Part shown: piece after piece, positions 49,423 through 57,716 of the stretch
How the letters are laid out: every line of letters begins with the position of its first letter
How positions within the stretch are numbered: the first letter of the stretch is position 1
DNA from: Streptomyces sp. QL37
GTDB lineage: Bacteria > Actinomycetota > Actinomycetes > Streptomycetales > Streptomycetaceae
Direction: 5' to 3'
Length of the DNA: 64,000 nucleotides
NCBI RefSeq assembly: GCF_002941025.1
Contig: NZ_PTJS01000001.1
Location: forward strand, 3,844,001 to 3,908,000
Made by a program: the position numbers and the translations under genes
Notes under the pieces: generated by a model
Told to the model about the DNA's origin: nothing
The model's database searches: none
What the model saw: only the letters and a program-made list of their open reading frames with translations

Positions 49423-49438
49423 TCGTCAAACTTGATTA
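49423..49438. promoter_or_regulatory. PadR-type operator, site 2
   Basis: TCGTCAAACTTGATTA, two mismatches to site 1 and 46 bp from it, next to the end of the padR-like gene. Confidence 0.7.
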
Positions 49439-50077
49439 GTGTGGATCCCCGGGGTCTGGGACACCCGTGGCGAAGGGGTTCTCCTGCCCCTCGGCAAGCA
49501 CCCCGACGAAGGGTTCACCCTCACCGGCGAAGGTGTACGCCCCCGCCTCGATCCGTGCGATCAGGCCACGGGTCCACTCGGCACCCGCGTCCGCCGAGTG
49601 CACCCACATGTTCATGATCTCGCCGATGTGCCCGAGCGACTCGGGGCCCTCCTCCGGCGTGTAGTGCTCCGTGACCGCGGCCCGCCAGCCCTCGATGGCG
49701 GCGACACGCTCCCGCAGGAGCGCCACCGCCTCGGCCCGCTCGAGGTCGACGATGAAGCCGATACCGGCCGAGAGCACGTCCACACTCTGGTCGTACGAGG
49801 TCAGCGAGGACCGCAGCAGGGTGAAGAACTCCTGGGTGCCGCGCCCGGTGATCTCGTACTCGGTGCGGGGCGGGCCGCCGGCCGTGGACGGGGCGACCTC
49901 ATGAGCGAGGAGCAGTCCCTGCTTCGCCATCTGCTTGAGTGCGTGGTAGATCGACCCGGGCTTGGCGTTGGACCACTCGTGGGCGCCCCAGTACTCCAGG
50001 TCGTTGCGCACCTGATAGCCGTGCGCGCGGCCGTGCTGGCGCACGGCACCCAGGACCAGGAGACGGATCGCCGACAT
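49436..50077 (-). CDS. PadR family transcriptional regulator
   Basis: A 213-residue repressor. N-terminal winged helix: IRLLVLGAVRQHGRAHGYQVRNDLEYW, KPGSIYHALKQMAKQGLL and TEYEITGRGTQEF; the C-terminal half is helical (dimer arms, DLERAEAVALLRERVAAIEGW). The ATG at 50077 is used, with AAAGGG upstream; a GTG at 50086 is possible. The same 16-bp palindrome lies before this gene and before the exporter genes, so it probably represses both. The inducer is unknown, presumably a transported drug-like molecule. Confidence 0.9.
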   Translation of the reverse strand: MSAIRLLVLGAVRQHGRAHGYQVRNDLEYWGAHEWSNAKPGSIYHALKQMAKQGLLLAHEVAPSTAGGPPRTEYEITGRGTQEFFTLLRSSLTSYDQSVDVLSAGIGFIVDLERAEAVALLRERVAAIEGWRAAVTEHYTPEEGPESLGHIGEIMNMWVHSADAGAEWTRGLIARIEAGAYTFAGEGEPFVGVLAEGQENPFATGVPDPGDPH

Positions 50078-50092
50078 ACCACCCACCCTTTG

Positions 50093-50108
50093 TAGTCAAC
50101 TTTGACCA
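50093..50108. promoter_or_regulatory. PadR-type operator, site 3 (autoregulatory)
   Basis: TAGTCAACTTTGACCA, close to sites 1 and 2, 15 bp upstream of the regulator start. Confidence 0.75.
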
Positions 50109-50172
50109 GGGTAGCCCGCGCCTTCGGGCCCGGCAGGCGGGCCCTGTCCTCGATCCGTGCGCCGGAGAGGAG

Positions 50173-51630
50173 TCAGAAGGGGAAGACCGTCCGCCCGTGC
50201 TGCACCGAGATCCACTGCCGGGTGGTGAACGCCTCCACGGCGGCCTCGCCGTTCAGCCGCCCCATGCCGGACCGCTTCTCGCCGCCGAACGCCACCGCCG
50301 GGTCGTCCTGTACGGTCGCGCCGTTCACATGGAACATCCCGCCCCTGATACGCCGGGCGAACCGCACCCCGCGCTCGGCGTCCGCCGTGTGGACGGCGCC
50401 GCTCAGCCCGTAGGGGCTGTCGTTGACGATGCGGACGGCGTCGTCCTCACCGTCGAACGGCACCAGCAGCGCCACGGGCCCGAAGATCTCCTGCTCCAGC
50501 AGCGGCGAACCCTCCGGCAGCCCGGTCAGTACGGTCGGCTCGACGAGGTTGCCCCGTGTGCGGCCCCGCACGAGCGCGGTGGCACCGGCCTCGATCGCCC
50601 CGTCGACCAGCGCGGTGAGCGCCTCGGCCTGGAACGCGTCGACGACCGGCCCGATACGGGTGTCGGGGTCGCGTGGATCCCCCGGGACGAGGGCGGAGAC
50701 CGCGGCGGTGAAACGCCCGGTGAACTCCTTCTCCACGGAGCGGTCCACCAGGATGCGGTTGGCGGCCATGCTGACCTGGCCCTGGAACAGGAAACGGCTG
50801 TAGACGGCAGCCCGGACCGCGTGATCGAGGTCGGCGTCCTCCAGCACGACCAGGGCGCTGTTGCCGCTCAGTTCGAGGATGGTCCGCTTGAACAGCCCGG
50901 CGGCGACGGCGGCGACATGGCGGCCGACCCGGTCCGAACCGCTGAACGAGATCACCTTGGGCACGGGGTGCTGGATGAAGGCGTCGCCGATCTCGGCACT
51001 GTCGGTGATCAGGACGTTGAGGAGTCCCGGGGGCAGCCCCGCGTCCTCGAAGATCCGGGCGACCAGGCTCCCGCCGGCGATCGGAGCGTTCTGATGGGGT
51101 TTCACCACGACCGCGTTGCCGAGGGCGAGTGCGGGGGCGACGGTCTTCATCGTCACCAGGAAAGGGAAGTTGAAGGCGCTGATCACACCGATGACCCCGA
51201 CAGGCAGCCGGTAGACCCGGTTCTCCTTGCCCTCGGCGATCGACGGCAGCAACTGGGCCGACGGGCGCATCGTCTGCCCCGCCGCCTCGCGCAGGAACTC
51301 CTGTGCGGCCCGCACCTCGAATTCCGCCCTCGCCCGGGTGCCGCCGAGCTCGTCGATGATCAGCTCGGTGATTTCGTCGCAGCGCTCCCCGACGAGCCGC
51401 ACGGCGTTCTCCAGTACGGCCCGCCGCGCATAAGGACCGGCCACCGCCCATTCCCGCTGCGCGCGTTCCGCGGCACGGTAAGCCAGGTCGACTTCCGCCG
51501 CGGTGGCCACGGTGACGGAGCAGAGTTTCTCGCCGTTGTAAGGATTGAAATCAATGATGTCCCACGCACCGTTGCCGGTCAGCCACTCGCCGTCGATGTA
51601 CTGGCGGGCCAGTTCACTGGGGAAGGACAT
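50173..51630 (-). CDS. Aldehyde dehydrogenase family protein with Cys-to-Ser change at the active site
   Basis: A 485-residue protein with the whole ALDH fold: VGVISAFNFPFLVTMKTVAPALALGNAVVVKPH (NAD site), FSGSDRVGRHV, the general-base region TILELSGNSALVVL, and EIFGPVALLVPFD. The nucleophile position, normally Cys in GQxCxA, reads QGQVSMAANR: Ser287, codon AGC. One base from TGC. Without the Cys thiol, dehydrogenase activity is unlikely, though esterase or binding function may remain. The ATG at 51630 is chosen for AAGGGA upstream. It lies just after the XRE regulator gene. Confidence 0.92.
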   Translation of the reverse strand: MSFPSELARQYIDGEWLTGNGAWDIIDFNPYNGEKLCSVTVATAAEVDLAYRAAERAQREWAVAGPYARRAVLENAVRLVGERCDEITELIIDELGGTRARAEFEVRAAQEFLREAAGQTMRPSAQLLPSIAEGKENRVYRLPVGVIGVISAFNFPFLVTMKTVAPALALGNAVVVKPHQNAPIAGGSLVARIFEDAGLPPGLLNVLITDSAEIGDAFIQHPVPKVISFSGSDRVGRHVAAVAAGLFKRTILELSGNSALVVLEDADLDHAVRAAVYSRFLFQGQVSMAANRILVDRSVEKEFTGRFTAAVSALVPGDPRDPDTRIGPVVDAFQAEALTALVDGAIEAGATALVRGRTRGNLVEPTVLTGLPEGSPLLEQEIFGPVALLVPFDGEDDAVRIVNDSPYGLSGAVHTADAERGVRFARRIRGGMFHVNGATVQDDPAVAFGGEKRSGMGRLNGEAAVEAFTTRQWISVQHGRTVFPF

Positions 51631-51684
51631 GCAATCCCTTACTGCAGGCGCAGACTCCTGTGGGTCACTCATCGTACTTGCGAA

Positions 51685-52569
51685 TCACGCCAGTTGAAGG
51701 AGTCCCCGGAGAAGATCCCGGCTCTCCTCGGGGCCCGGGCTGTCCTCGTGGAGCCGGACCATGGCCTTTTCGTACTGGGCGACTTCTTCGGCCTTGTCCA
51801 GATAGAGCGCACTTGTCAGCTGCTCCAGATAGACGATGTCCGACAGATCGGATTCCGGGAAACGCAGCATCGTGAATGCCCCGCTCTCCCCGGCGTGGCC
51901 ACCGAAGCTGAAGGGCATCACCTGGAGAGTGATATTCGGCTGCTCCGACATATCGATCAGATGCCGCAATTGGGCACGCATCACCTCGCGCCCACCGTAC
52001 GGCCTGCGCAGCGCCGCCTCGTCGAGCACCGCGTGGAAGCGCGGGGCGCGTTCGGAGACGAGCGCCTTCTGCCGCGCCAGGCGCAGGGCGACCCTGCGGT
52101 CGATCTCGGCGGCCGGGGCGCCGGGCATGCCGCGCGCGACGACGGCATGGGCGTAGGCCTCGGTCTGCAACAGCCCGTGGACGAACTGGACTTCGTAGAT
52201 CCGGATGAGCGAGGCCGCCCCTTCCAGTCCGATATACGTCTGGAACCAGCCGGGCAGCACATCGCCGTAACTGTGCCACCAGCCCGCCACGTTGGCCTCA
52301 CGAGCCAGACCGAGGAGCGAGTCCCGCTCCGCCTCGTCCGTGACGCCGTACAGCGTGAGCAGGTCCTCGACGTCCCTGGCCTTGAAGCTCACCCGTCCCA
52401 ACTCCATGCGGCTGATCTTCGATTCGGAGGCACGGATGGAGTAGCCGGCCGCCTCACGGGTGATGCCCCGCGACTCGCGCAGGCGCCTGAGCTGTGAGCC
52501 CAGGAGGATGCGCCGCACCACAGAACCACTCGACTCGCCTGCCGACACCGGCTTCCCAGCCCTCCCCAT
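51685..52569 (-). CDS. XRE family helix-turn-helix regulator with DUF5753 domain (WhiJ-like)
   Basis: A 294-residue regulator. The N-terminal helix-turn-helix (about residues 20-75) is LGSQLRRLRESRGITREAAGYSIRASESKISRMELG; the C-terminal DUF5753 region follows with WFQTYIGLEGAASLIRIYEVQFVHGLLQTEAYAHAV and ITLQVMPFSFGGHAGESGAFTMLRF. Proteins of this make-up usually act with small DUF397 partners, one of which is encoded 1 kb away. Start ATG 52569 follows GGGAA; a frame to 52623 is an alternative. A developmental or antibiotic-control role is likely by analogy. Confidence 0.9.
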   Translation of the reverse strand: MGRAGKPVSAGESSGSVVRRILLGSQLRRLRESRGITREAAGYSIRASESKISRMELGRVSFKARDVEDLLTLYGVTDEAERDSLLGLAREANVAGWWHSYGDVLPGWFQTYIGLEGAASLIRIYEVQFVHGLLQTEAYAHAVVARGMPGAPAAEIDRRVALRLARQKALVSERAPRFHAVLDEAALRRPYGGREVMRAQLRHLIDMSEQPNITLQVMPFSFGGHAGESGAFTMLRFPESDLSDIVYLEQLTSALYLDKAEEVAQYEKAMVRLHEDSPGPEESRDLLRGLLQLA

Positions 52570-52886
52570 CGCTTCCCGTACTTCGGGGTCCCCCCGAACC
52601 CCGGAGGCGGATTCTGCCACCAAAACGCTTCACCCCGTACTCATTCGATTACAGAGATGGCAAGACTTTCCGAAAGCTTCAAAACTGTGAAGCGGAAGAA
52701 ATGACTCGAACCGGCACGCTACCGGGCAGACCGCGCGCGTGCACGTGCATCTGCCCTTGCATCTGCCGTGCGCATTCGGAACCATGGTCCCCGCGCACCT
52801 GCGTGCTCGTTCGTGTTGTGCCGCTGTACCCGCAGTGCCCGCTAGAAGCAGTGCCGCTACAGCCGCGAATCCCGGGAGTGCCTCGC
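52570..52886. other. Intergenic region between XRE regulator and ATP-binding protein genes
   Basis: 317 bases between divergent genes. It holds the shared 28-bp element at 52739-52766. An in-frame ATG at 52701 would add 62 Cys/Pro-rich residues to the next protein, which look like non-coding sequence; I treat it as intergenic. Confidence 0.55.
52739..52766 (+). promoter_or_regulatory. Shared upstream element, copy A
   Basis: Begins GTGCACGTGCATCTGC (52739-52754) and continues with a second TGCAT block. 24 of 28 positions match copy B, which lies in opposite orientation at 53853-53880. It points toward the ATP-binding protein gene, about 120 bp ahead. Confidence 0.65.
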
Positions 52887-53447
52887 ATGGGGACGAATGG
52901 ATCGACGATGCTCGAGCCGTTACGGCAGGGGCTTCCGCCCATCGACCCCTCGGCGGTCGCCGGCTCGGCCTCCTGCACGCTTCCGGCCCGGTACGAAGCG
53001 GTGGGCGGTGCACGGAGGTTCACCCGTGCGACGCTGAACTCCTGGGATCTGGGCGACCGCTTCGACGATGTCGCCCTGGTCGTGTCCGAGCTGGTCACCA
53101 ACGCGCTGCGGCACGCCCTTCCGGCCGACACCGCGCGGGAGCGGCAGGACTCCTCCGTACGGCTGCATCTGATGCGCTGGTCCTCGCGCCTGGTGTGCGC
53201 GGTGCGTGATCCCAGCGAGAAGGGGCCGGTCGCGGGCGAGGCGCCGGATTCGGCCGAGTCGGGCCGGGGCCTGTTCCTCGTCGAGTCGTTCAGCGACTGC
53301 TGGGGCTGGCACCCCTCCCCCGTACCGGTCGGCGAGACCACGCCGGACGGAAGGTTCGGGAAGGTGGTCTGGGCCCTGTTCCGGCTGACCGACCATCCGT
53401 CGGCGGTGCGCCCCGTCCCGGTCGACGCGTTCCCCGACAGTCTGTAG
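52887..53447 (+). CDS. ATP-binding (HATPase_c, anti-sigma RsbW-like) regulatory protein
   Basis: A 186-residue protein with a GHKL ATPase fold. LGDRFDDVALVVSELVTNALRHAL is the N box (with the Mg-binding Asn), and SGRGLFLVESFSDCWGW the G-type ATP lid. Members act as serine kinases/anti-sigma factors or as partners of WhiJ-type regulators. Start ATG 52887 follows CGGGAG; an upstream ATG at 52701 would add doubtful Cys-rich sequence. Divergent from the XRE gene and convergent with the DUF397 gene, as in WhiJ-type clusters. Confidence 0.88.
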   Translation: MGTNGSTMLEPLRQGLPPIDPSAVAGSASCTLPARYEAVGGARRFTRATLNSWDLGDRFDDVALVVSELVTNALRHALPADTARERQDSSVRLHLMRWSSRLVCAVRDPSEKGPVAGEAPDSAESGRGLFLVESFSDCWGWHPSPVPVGETTPDGRFGKVVWALFRLTDHPSAVRPVPVDAFPDSL

Positions 53448-53546
53448 TACGGCGCACCCCGGGGACATGCCGGTGTGCGCCCGGTCGGCGGCTCGCGGTG
53501 TTCCGCCATCGCCCCGCCGTACGCCCAGCCTCGGCGTTCCGTGCGC

Positions 53547-53789
53547 TCAGCCGCCCGCGGCCAGGTGGTCGAACTCCCCGTCCTTGACGCCCAGCAGCAG
53601 CGCCTCGATCTCCGCCGGCGTATAGACCAGCGCGGGCCCGTCGGGGTGGCGCGAGTTCCGCATCGCCACATTTCCACCGGGCAGTTTCGCGAACTCCACG
53701 CATGATCCCTGGGAGTTGCTGTGTCTGCTCTTCTGCCAGACGACCCCGCGAAGCTCTGTGGCCGCCATGCCGTTGTACACGTGGTGCAC
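53547..53789 (-). CDS. DUF397 domain protein
   Basis: An 80-residue protein with the DUF397 pattern: LRGVVWQKSRHSNSQGSCVEFAKLPGGNVAMRNSRHPDGPALVYTPAEIEALLLGVKDGEFDHL. Such small proteins are found next to XRE/DUF5753 regulators in Streptomyces and are thought to bind them. GTG at 53789 has GGGGAG 6 nt upstream; an ATG at 53768 is the alternative. The gene carries the second copy of the shared 28-bp element upstream. Confidence 0.88.
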   Translation of the reverse strand: MHHVYNGMAATELRGVVWQKSRHSNSQGSCVEFAKLPGGNVAMRNSRHPDGPALVYTPAEIEALLLGVKDGEFDHLAAGG

Positions 53790-53852
53790 AGGACGCTCCC
53801 CGAGTTGCAAGGTGCAAGTGTCAACTAGCTCGGATCATAGCTGTGTTCATAT

Positions 53853-53880
53853 GCCAATGCATGAGCAGATGCACGTGCAC
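53853..53880 (-). promoter_or_regulatory. Shared upstream element, copy B
   Basis: On the minus strand it begins GTGCACGTGCATCTGC, identical to the first 16 bases of copy A. It points toward the DUF397 gene start 63 bp away. Confidence 0.65.
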
Positions 53881-54063
53881 GGCGGGTGCGCGCGCGATTA
53901 CAGTTTTACCCTGATCCGCCGGCCCGTCCGTTCACCCGCCCCACCCCCTATGAGGAACAGACGAACGGCACGCCAATTCGGCTCCCACTTAACCGAGTTG
54001 TTCTCCACACCCCTGGTGGCTCGGCGCGGTCTTTCGGAGTGAATCCACAAGGGGTACTCACAT

Positions 54064-54321
54064 ATGGACAAGTTTTCGCGCTCCGGTGCTCTTGCCGCCG
54101 CCGCTCTCGTCACCGCGCTCGCGCTGTCCGCCTGCGGCAGTGACGAACCCGCGGTCGAGAAAGCCCCTGCCGCCGGATCGAGCTCGGGACGGACCGCGTC
54201 GCCCGGAGACGGCGGGAAGGGCGGCTCCGGGGGTGCGGACGCCGCGGCGCTGGAGGGCACCCTGTCCAGGACCGACCTCTCCGAGCTGCCGACGGGCCTG
54301 CCGGAGATCCCCGCTCCCTGA
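54064..54321 (+). CDS. Small secreted lipoprotein
   Basis: An 85-residue exported protein. Signal peptide with lipobox LSAC (Cys24), then a disordered Gly/Ser/Ala-rich segment, and a short acidic C-terminal part (LEGTLSRTDLSELPTGLPEIPAP). AAGGGG lies upstream of the ATG. No known function; no enzyme domain. The stop is 10 nt from the end of the convergent FUSC gene. Confidence 0.75.
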   Translation: MDKFSRSGALAAAALVTALALSACGSDEPAVEKAPAAGSSSGRTASPGDGGKGGSGGADAAALEGTLSRTDLSELPTGLPEIPAP

Positions 54322-54330
54322 TACGCCGGC

Positions 54331-56412
54331 TCAGGCCCGCCCGCTGCTGATCTCCAGCGCCCGGGAGAAGTCCTCCAGGGCACGGAGCAGCAGGGTGGCC
54401 CCGTTGCGCACGAAGGAGTCGGGTGGCGGCCCCTCGGCGGCGTCGCGGCGCGCCAGCGCCTCCCTGACCGGACCCCAGTCCGGGACGCGGCGCTCCCGTA
54501 CCGCCTTCGCACCCTCCTCGGTGGCCCGGCGCAGCGCGGCGGCCAGCCCGGCGGCCTCGGGTACGGGGGTGGCGGAGGCGGCGGGCAGATGGGCCTCCAT
54601 GAGCATCGCGACGCGGCCGAACTGTGCGAGCGCGTCCTGGGCGTCCGCGGCGGAGGTCCGGGAGATGCCCCGGTGGCGTACGGGTTCGTGCTGAGCCGTC
54701 TCCAGTGCCTCCTGCCAGGCGATGCGGGCCTCCCGGGTGGTGAGGAGGGCCGTGCGCACCTCCTCCAGGGTCCTGGACGCCGGATCGGCGTACCGGTCGA
54801 GGACCGTCGCCGCGTACCGCCCGTCGGTGACCACCCAGGTGGCGAGCCGGTCGCGCAGCCGCGGAGTCTCCCAGGCGGGGTAGAGGGCGTACGCCACCAT
54901 CGCGAGCAGCCCGCCCAGGAGGGTCAGCACGACCCGCTCGGGCACCGTCTGGGACCAGTCGTCGCCCGCCATCCCGAGCAGGAAGACGACGTAGGCCGAG
55001 GCACAGACCTGGCCGACCGCGTATCCGGTGCGCATCAGCAGGTACATCAGCGCGGCGCAGACGACGGCGAGCACGGCGGAGAGCTCCGCGTTCGGGTGCG
55101 CGACCTGCACGATGCCCGTGGCGACGGCGACGCCGAGCACGGTGCCCATGAAGCGGCCCACGGACCGCGAGTACGTATGGGTGAACTCGGGGCGCATCAC
55201 CATCACGGCGGTCATGGGCGCCCAGTAACCGTGGCCGAACGGCAGCGCCAGCCCGATGAGGTAGCCCGCCGCGGTCACCGCCGAGACCCGTTCCGCGTGG
55301 CGCAGGATCGTCGATCCCCGGCGCAGTTCGCGGCGCATGGAGCGGAGGACGACGGGGATCAGCTTCAGCAGAGTGGGCCGGCGGCGGTGCGAGATGAGGG
55401 GCTCGCCGGGCGTCCTGTCGTCCGTGCCGGTCCCTTCGGCGATCTCGATGACGTCGGCGAGCAGCGAGGTGAGCCGGTCGGCGGCCCTGCGGGGCGGGCC
55501 GGTGAGGATCACCTCGGTGTCGGGGGACTTGAGCACCGAGAGCGCCGTCTCGTCCAGCCGCACCGGGTCACCTGTGCGTACCGCGCGGGCGGCGGAGTCG
55601 AGCAGGGATCCGGCGGCGCCGAGGATCTCCCGCGCCCAGTAGCGTTCGGGGCCCTCGGCCGGGACCCCCAGGGCGGGGTCGGCCAGTGAGGCGAGGACCG
55701 GCCGCAGCCGTTCGGCGACCCCGCGCGCGCCGTGCAGGTCGGCGGGGCGGCGGCGGGCCTGGCGGGGGGTGACGGCGGCGGCGTTGCGCGCGGTCATCAG
55801 CGGTACGGGATCGAAGGGCGCCACCGGGTCGTGCCGCAGCCTGCGGGCGTAGTCGGCCTCGCCGGCCAGGGCGTCGGCGAGCGCGTCGCGCTGGGCTCCC
55901 CATCTGCGGACCGGGAACAGCACGATCAGCGCCGCCTGGACGAGTCCCCCGAACGCCATCATCGCCGCGTGGGCGGCGGCGTCGGCGACGGAGGTGGGCA
56001 GGGTGATCGTGACCAGCATGATCGCGACGTTGGAGCCCGCGATGATGCCGCCCGTCGGACCCGCCGCCCAGGCCATCCCGGCGGTGAACGTCCAGAGGAT
56101 GAGCAGGGCCAGGAAGAGGACGGTGTGGGTGACGGTGAGGTAGCCGACGAACGTCGACACGGCCAGACTGGCTCCCGAGACCAGCGCGAGCACGGGCCGG
56201 GGGCGCCAGCTGCGCTGGAAGGTGGCGATGGCCGCCTGGTACGCGCCGAACGCCGAACTGGCGGCGATCACCGGGCCGAAGACCACCAGGCTCACCCCGA
56301 CGACGAGCGCGAGGCCCGCGGCGCCGCGCAGCGCGATGAGCGGTTCGAGACGCCGTCGCTCGATCGACAGCCCCGAGCGGGCCGTCTCCTTCAGCGCCCG
56401 GAGCCAGCTCAT
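54331..56412 (-). CDS. FUSC family membrane protein (aromatic acid exporter-like)
   Basis: A 693-residue inner-membrane protein with two sets of about five to six helices separated by a cytoplasmic helical region (about residues 160-360) and followed by a soluble C-terminal domain. The second set has YWAPMTAVMVMRPEFTHTYSRSVGRFMGTVLGVAVATGI, the FUSC signature, and an RDRLATWVVTDGRYAATVL-type helix after it. Members of the family export aromatic acids such as p-hydroxybenzoate; the substrate here is unknown. The ATG has no ribosome site and lies 6 nt after TAGGCT, so it is probably leaderless. Confidence 0.9.
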   Translation of the reverse strand: MSWLRALKETARSGLSIERRRLEPLIALRGAAGLALVVGVSLVVFGPVIAASSAFGAYQAAIATFQRSWRPRPVLALVSGASLAVSTFVGYLTVTHTVLFLALLILWTFTAGMAWAAGPTGGIIAGSNVAIMLVTITLPTSVADAAAHAAMMAFGGLVQAALIVLFPVRRWGAQRDALADALAGEADYARRLRHDPVAPFDPVPLMTARNAAAVTPRQARRRPADLHGARGVAERLRPVLASLADPALGVPAEGPERYWAREILGAAGSLLDSAARAVRTGDPVRLDETALSVLKSPDTEVILTGPPRRAADRLTSLLADVIEIAEGTGTDDRTPGEPLISHRRRPTLLKLIPVVLRSMRRELRRGSTILRHAERVSAVTAAGYLIGLALPFGHGYWAPMTAVMVMRPEFTHTYSRSVGRFMGTVLGVAVATGIVQVAHPNAELSAVLAVVCAALMYLLMRTGYAVGQVCASAYVVFLLGMAGDDWSQTVPERVVLTLLGGLLAMVAYALYPAWETPRLRDRLATWVVTDGRYAATVLDRYADPASRTLEEVRTALLTTREARIAWQEALETAQHEPVRHRGISRTSAADAQDALAQFGRVAMLMEAHLPAASATPVPEAAGLAAALRRATEEGAKAVRERRVPDWGPVREALARRDAAEGPPPDSFVRNGATLLLRALEDFSRALEISSGRA

Positions 56413-56418
56413 GGACCG

Positions 56419-56424
56419 AGCCTA
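56419..56424 (-). promoter_or_regulatory. -10 element of leaderless FUSC gene promoter
   Basis: On the minus strand TAGGCT, 6 nt, then the ATG at 56412. Confidence 0.6.
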
Positions 56425-56465
56425 GCCGGATGACGGACAACCCCGACTTATGCCGCTCCGCCGAC

Positions 56466-57641
56466 CTAACGGCGGATTTCCGGCCCTCCCCGGCCCATCC
56501 GGGCCCGGTCGGCCGCGGCCGTGCCGTGGTTCCAGCCCTCCGCGTCGGTCGCCCCGCGCAGCCGGGTCGTGGTGGTCCTCGGGAACATCTGCTCCGCCGT
56601 GTCGGTCACGGCGACGTCCCGGGCCGCCAGGACCGGCAGCAGGGCACCGGCGTCACCGTCGCGGCCCTCCGCGCCGGCCTCCGTACCGGCCGCGGCCGTG
56701 ACCCGCTCGGTGTCCGCCGCGAGCCGGCTGCCCAGGCGCTGGGCGTACGCCATCAGGAAGGACTGCCGGAAGGTCTTGGTCCGCTTGCGCCCGCCGGCCC
56801 GCTGCTCGGCCTCCGCCTTCGTCATCGCCGCGGTGCCCTGCACCAGCAGCGACGTGAAGAGCAGCTCCACGGCCTCCAGGTCCGGCTCGAAACCCACGAC
56901 CGTGGTGAAGCCGAGATCACTGTTCCAGACGGCACGGCAGCGGTTCGCCGAGGCGACGGAGTCGAGCAGGACGGCCTTGGCGCTCTCGTACGGGGGGTCG
57001 ACCCCGATCCGGACGGCCCCCGGGGTGTCGGCGCTGTGCGTACGGGCCGCGAGGAGCGCCTCGTCGATGCTGTGCCGGGCCATCAGCTCCTGCGCCTTGG
57101 TGGTGAGCGCCTCGGCCTCCTCCGGGAAACCGGTCGCCTCCGCCTTGGCGAGCAGCGCCCGGATCCTGGTGAGCATGCGCGGTTCACCATGCGCCGGCGG
57201 CCGGTGCGGAGCGTCGGCGGCCGTACCGGGCACCGGCCCTACCGGCTCGACGACGGGCAGCCGCAGCAGCAGGCGGTACAGCTCCAGGAGCGCGGAGGCG
57301 TAGGTGAAGCGGTCGGGCCGGTTGCGCGGCGCCGGGGCGGGCATGGCGGTGAGCTGGTCCGCCCAGCGCGGGGGCAGCCGGGCGTAGCCCGCCGTCTCTC
57401 CCGTGATCAGGGCGGAGGCGAGCGCGGCGCCGTCCTCGTCCAGCTCGCGGCGGACGGTCCGTACGACGTCGGCGGGCTGCCAGCCGCGCGTCCAGGCGCG
57501 CCGGACGAACTCCTGGCCGCGGCGGTGCAGCTCCTCGTCGGCGGACGGGTCCGCGGCGAGGAGGGAGGCGCCGGTGTCCAGGCCCGCGTCGCCGTCCGAA
57601 TACAGGGCCGCGGCACACGCCCGGTCGATCACCGATTCCAT
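56466..57641 (-). CDS. DUF2786 domain protein
   Basis: A 391-residue soluble protein. The middle carries the DUF2786 motif (RIRALLAKAEATGFPEEAEALTTKAQELMARHSIDEALL), followed by VLLDSVASANRCRAVWNSDLGFTTVVGFEPDLEAVELLFTSLLVQ and KTFRQSFLMAYAQRLGSRL. These are known in several bacterial proteins and a phage-related context but have no assigned function. N-terminal part (1-150) is helical. The ATG at 57641 is preferred over 57674 since TACGCT lies 6 nt before it. The C-terminus is Arg/Gly-rich. Confidence 0.85.
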   Translation of the reverse strand: MESVIDRACAAALYSDGDAGLDTGASLLAADPSADEELHRRGQEFVRRAWTRGWQPADVVRTVRRELDEDGAALASALITGETAGYARLPPRWADQLTAMPAPAPRNRPDRFTYASALLELYRLLLRLPVVEPVGPVPGTAADAPHRPPAHGEPRMLTRIRALLAKAEATGFPEEAEALTTKAQELMARHSIDEALLAARTHSADTPGAVRIGVDPPYESAKAVLLDSVASANRCRAVWNSDLGFTTVVGFEPDLEAVELLFTSLLVQGTAAMTKAEAEQRAGGRKRTKTFRQSFLMAYAQRLGSRLAADTERVTAAAGTEAGAEGRDGDAGALLPVLAARDVAVTDTAEQMFPRTTTTRLRGATDAEGWNHGTAAADRARMGRGGPEIRR

Positions 57642-57647
57642 CGTGCC

Positions 57648-57653
57648 AGCGTA
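57648..57653 (-). promoter_or_regulatory. -10 element of leaderless promoter (DUF2786 gene)
   Basis: On the minus strand TACGCT, 6 nt, then ATG at 57641. Confidence 0.55.
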
Positions 57654-57716
57654 ACGACCTGGTCCCCTCGCCATCGCGCGCCAGGTGGTGAGGGCTGTCC
57701 CCGGTCGGCCGGGCGT

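Noticed and set aside
52701..52886. Cys-rich N-terminal extension of the ATP-binding protein starting at 52701
   Set aside because: The Cys-rich stretch is a by-product of the repeated TGCATCTGC DNA element; the ATG at 52887 has a ribosome site and begins the conserved domain.
52739..53880. Transposon bounded by inverted repeats
   Set aside because: The repeat copies lie upstream of genes rather than at element ends; no transposase, and the enclosed genes are regulators. A shared operator is simpler.
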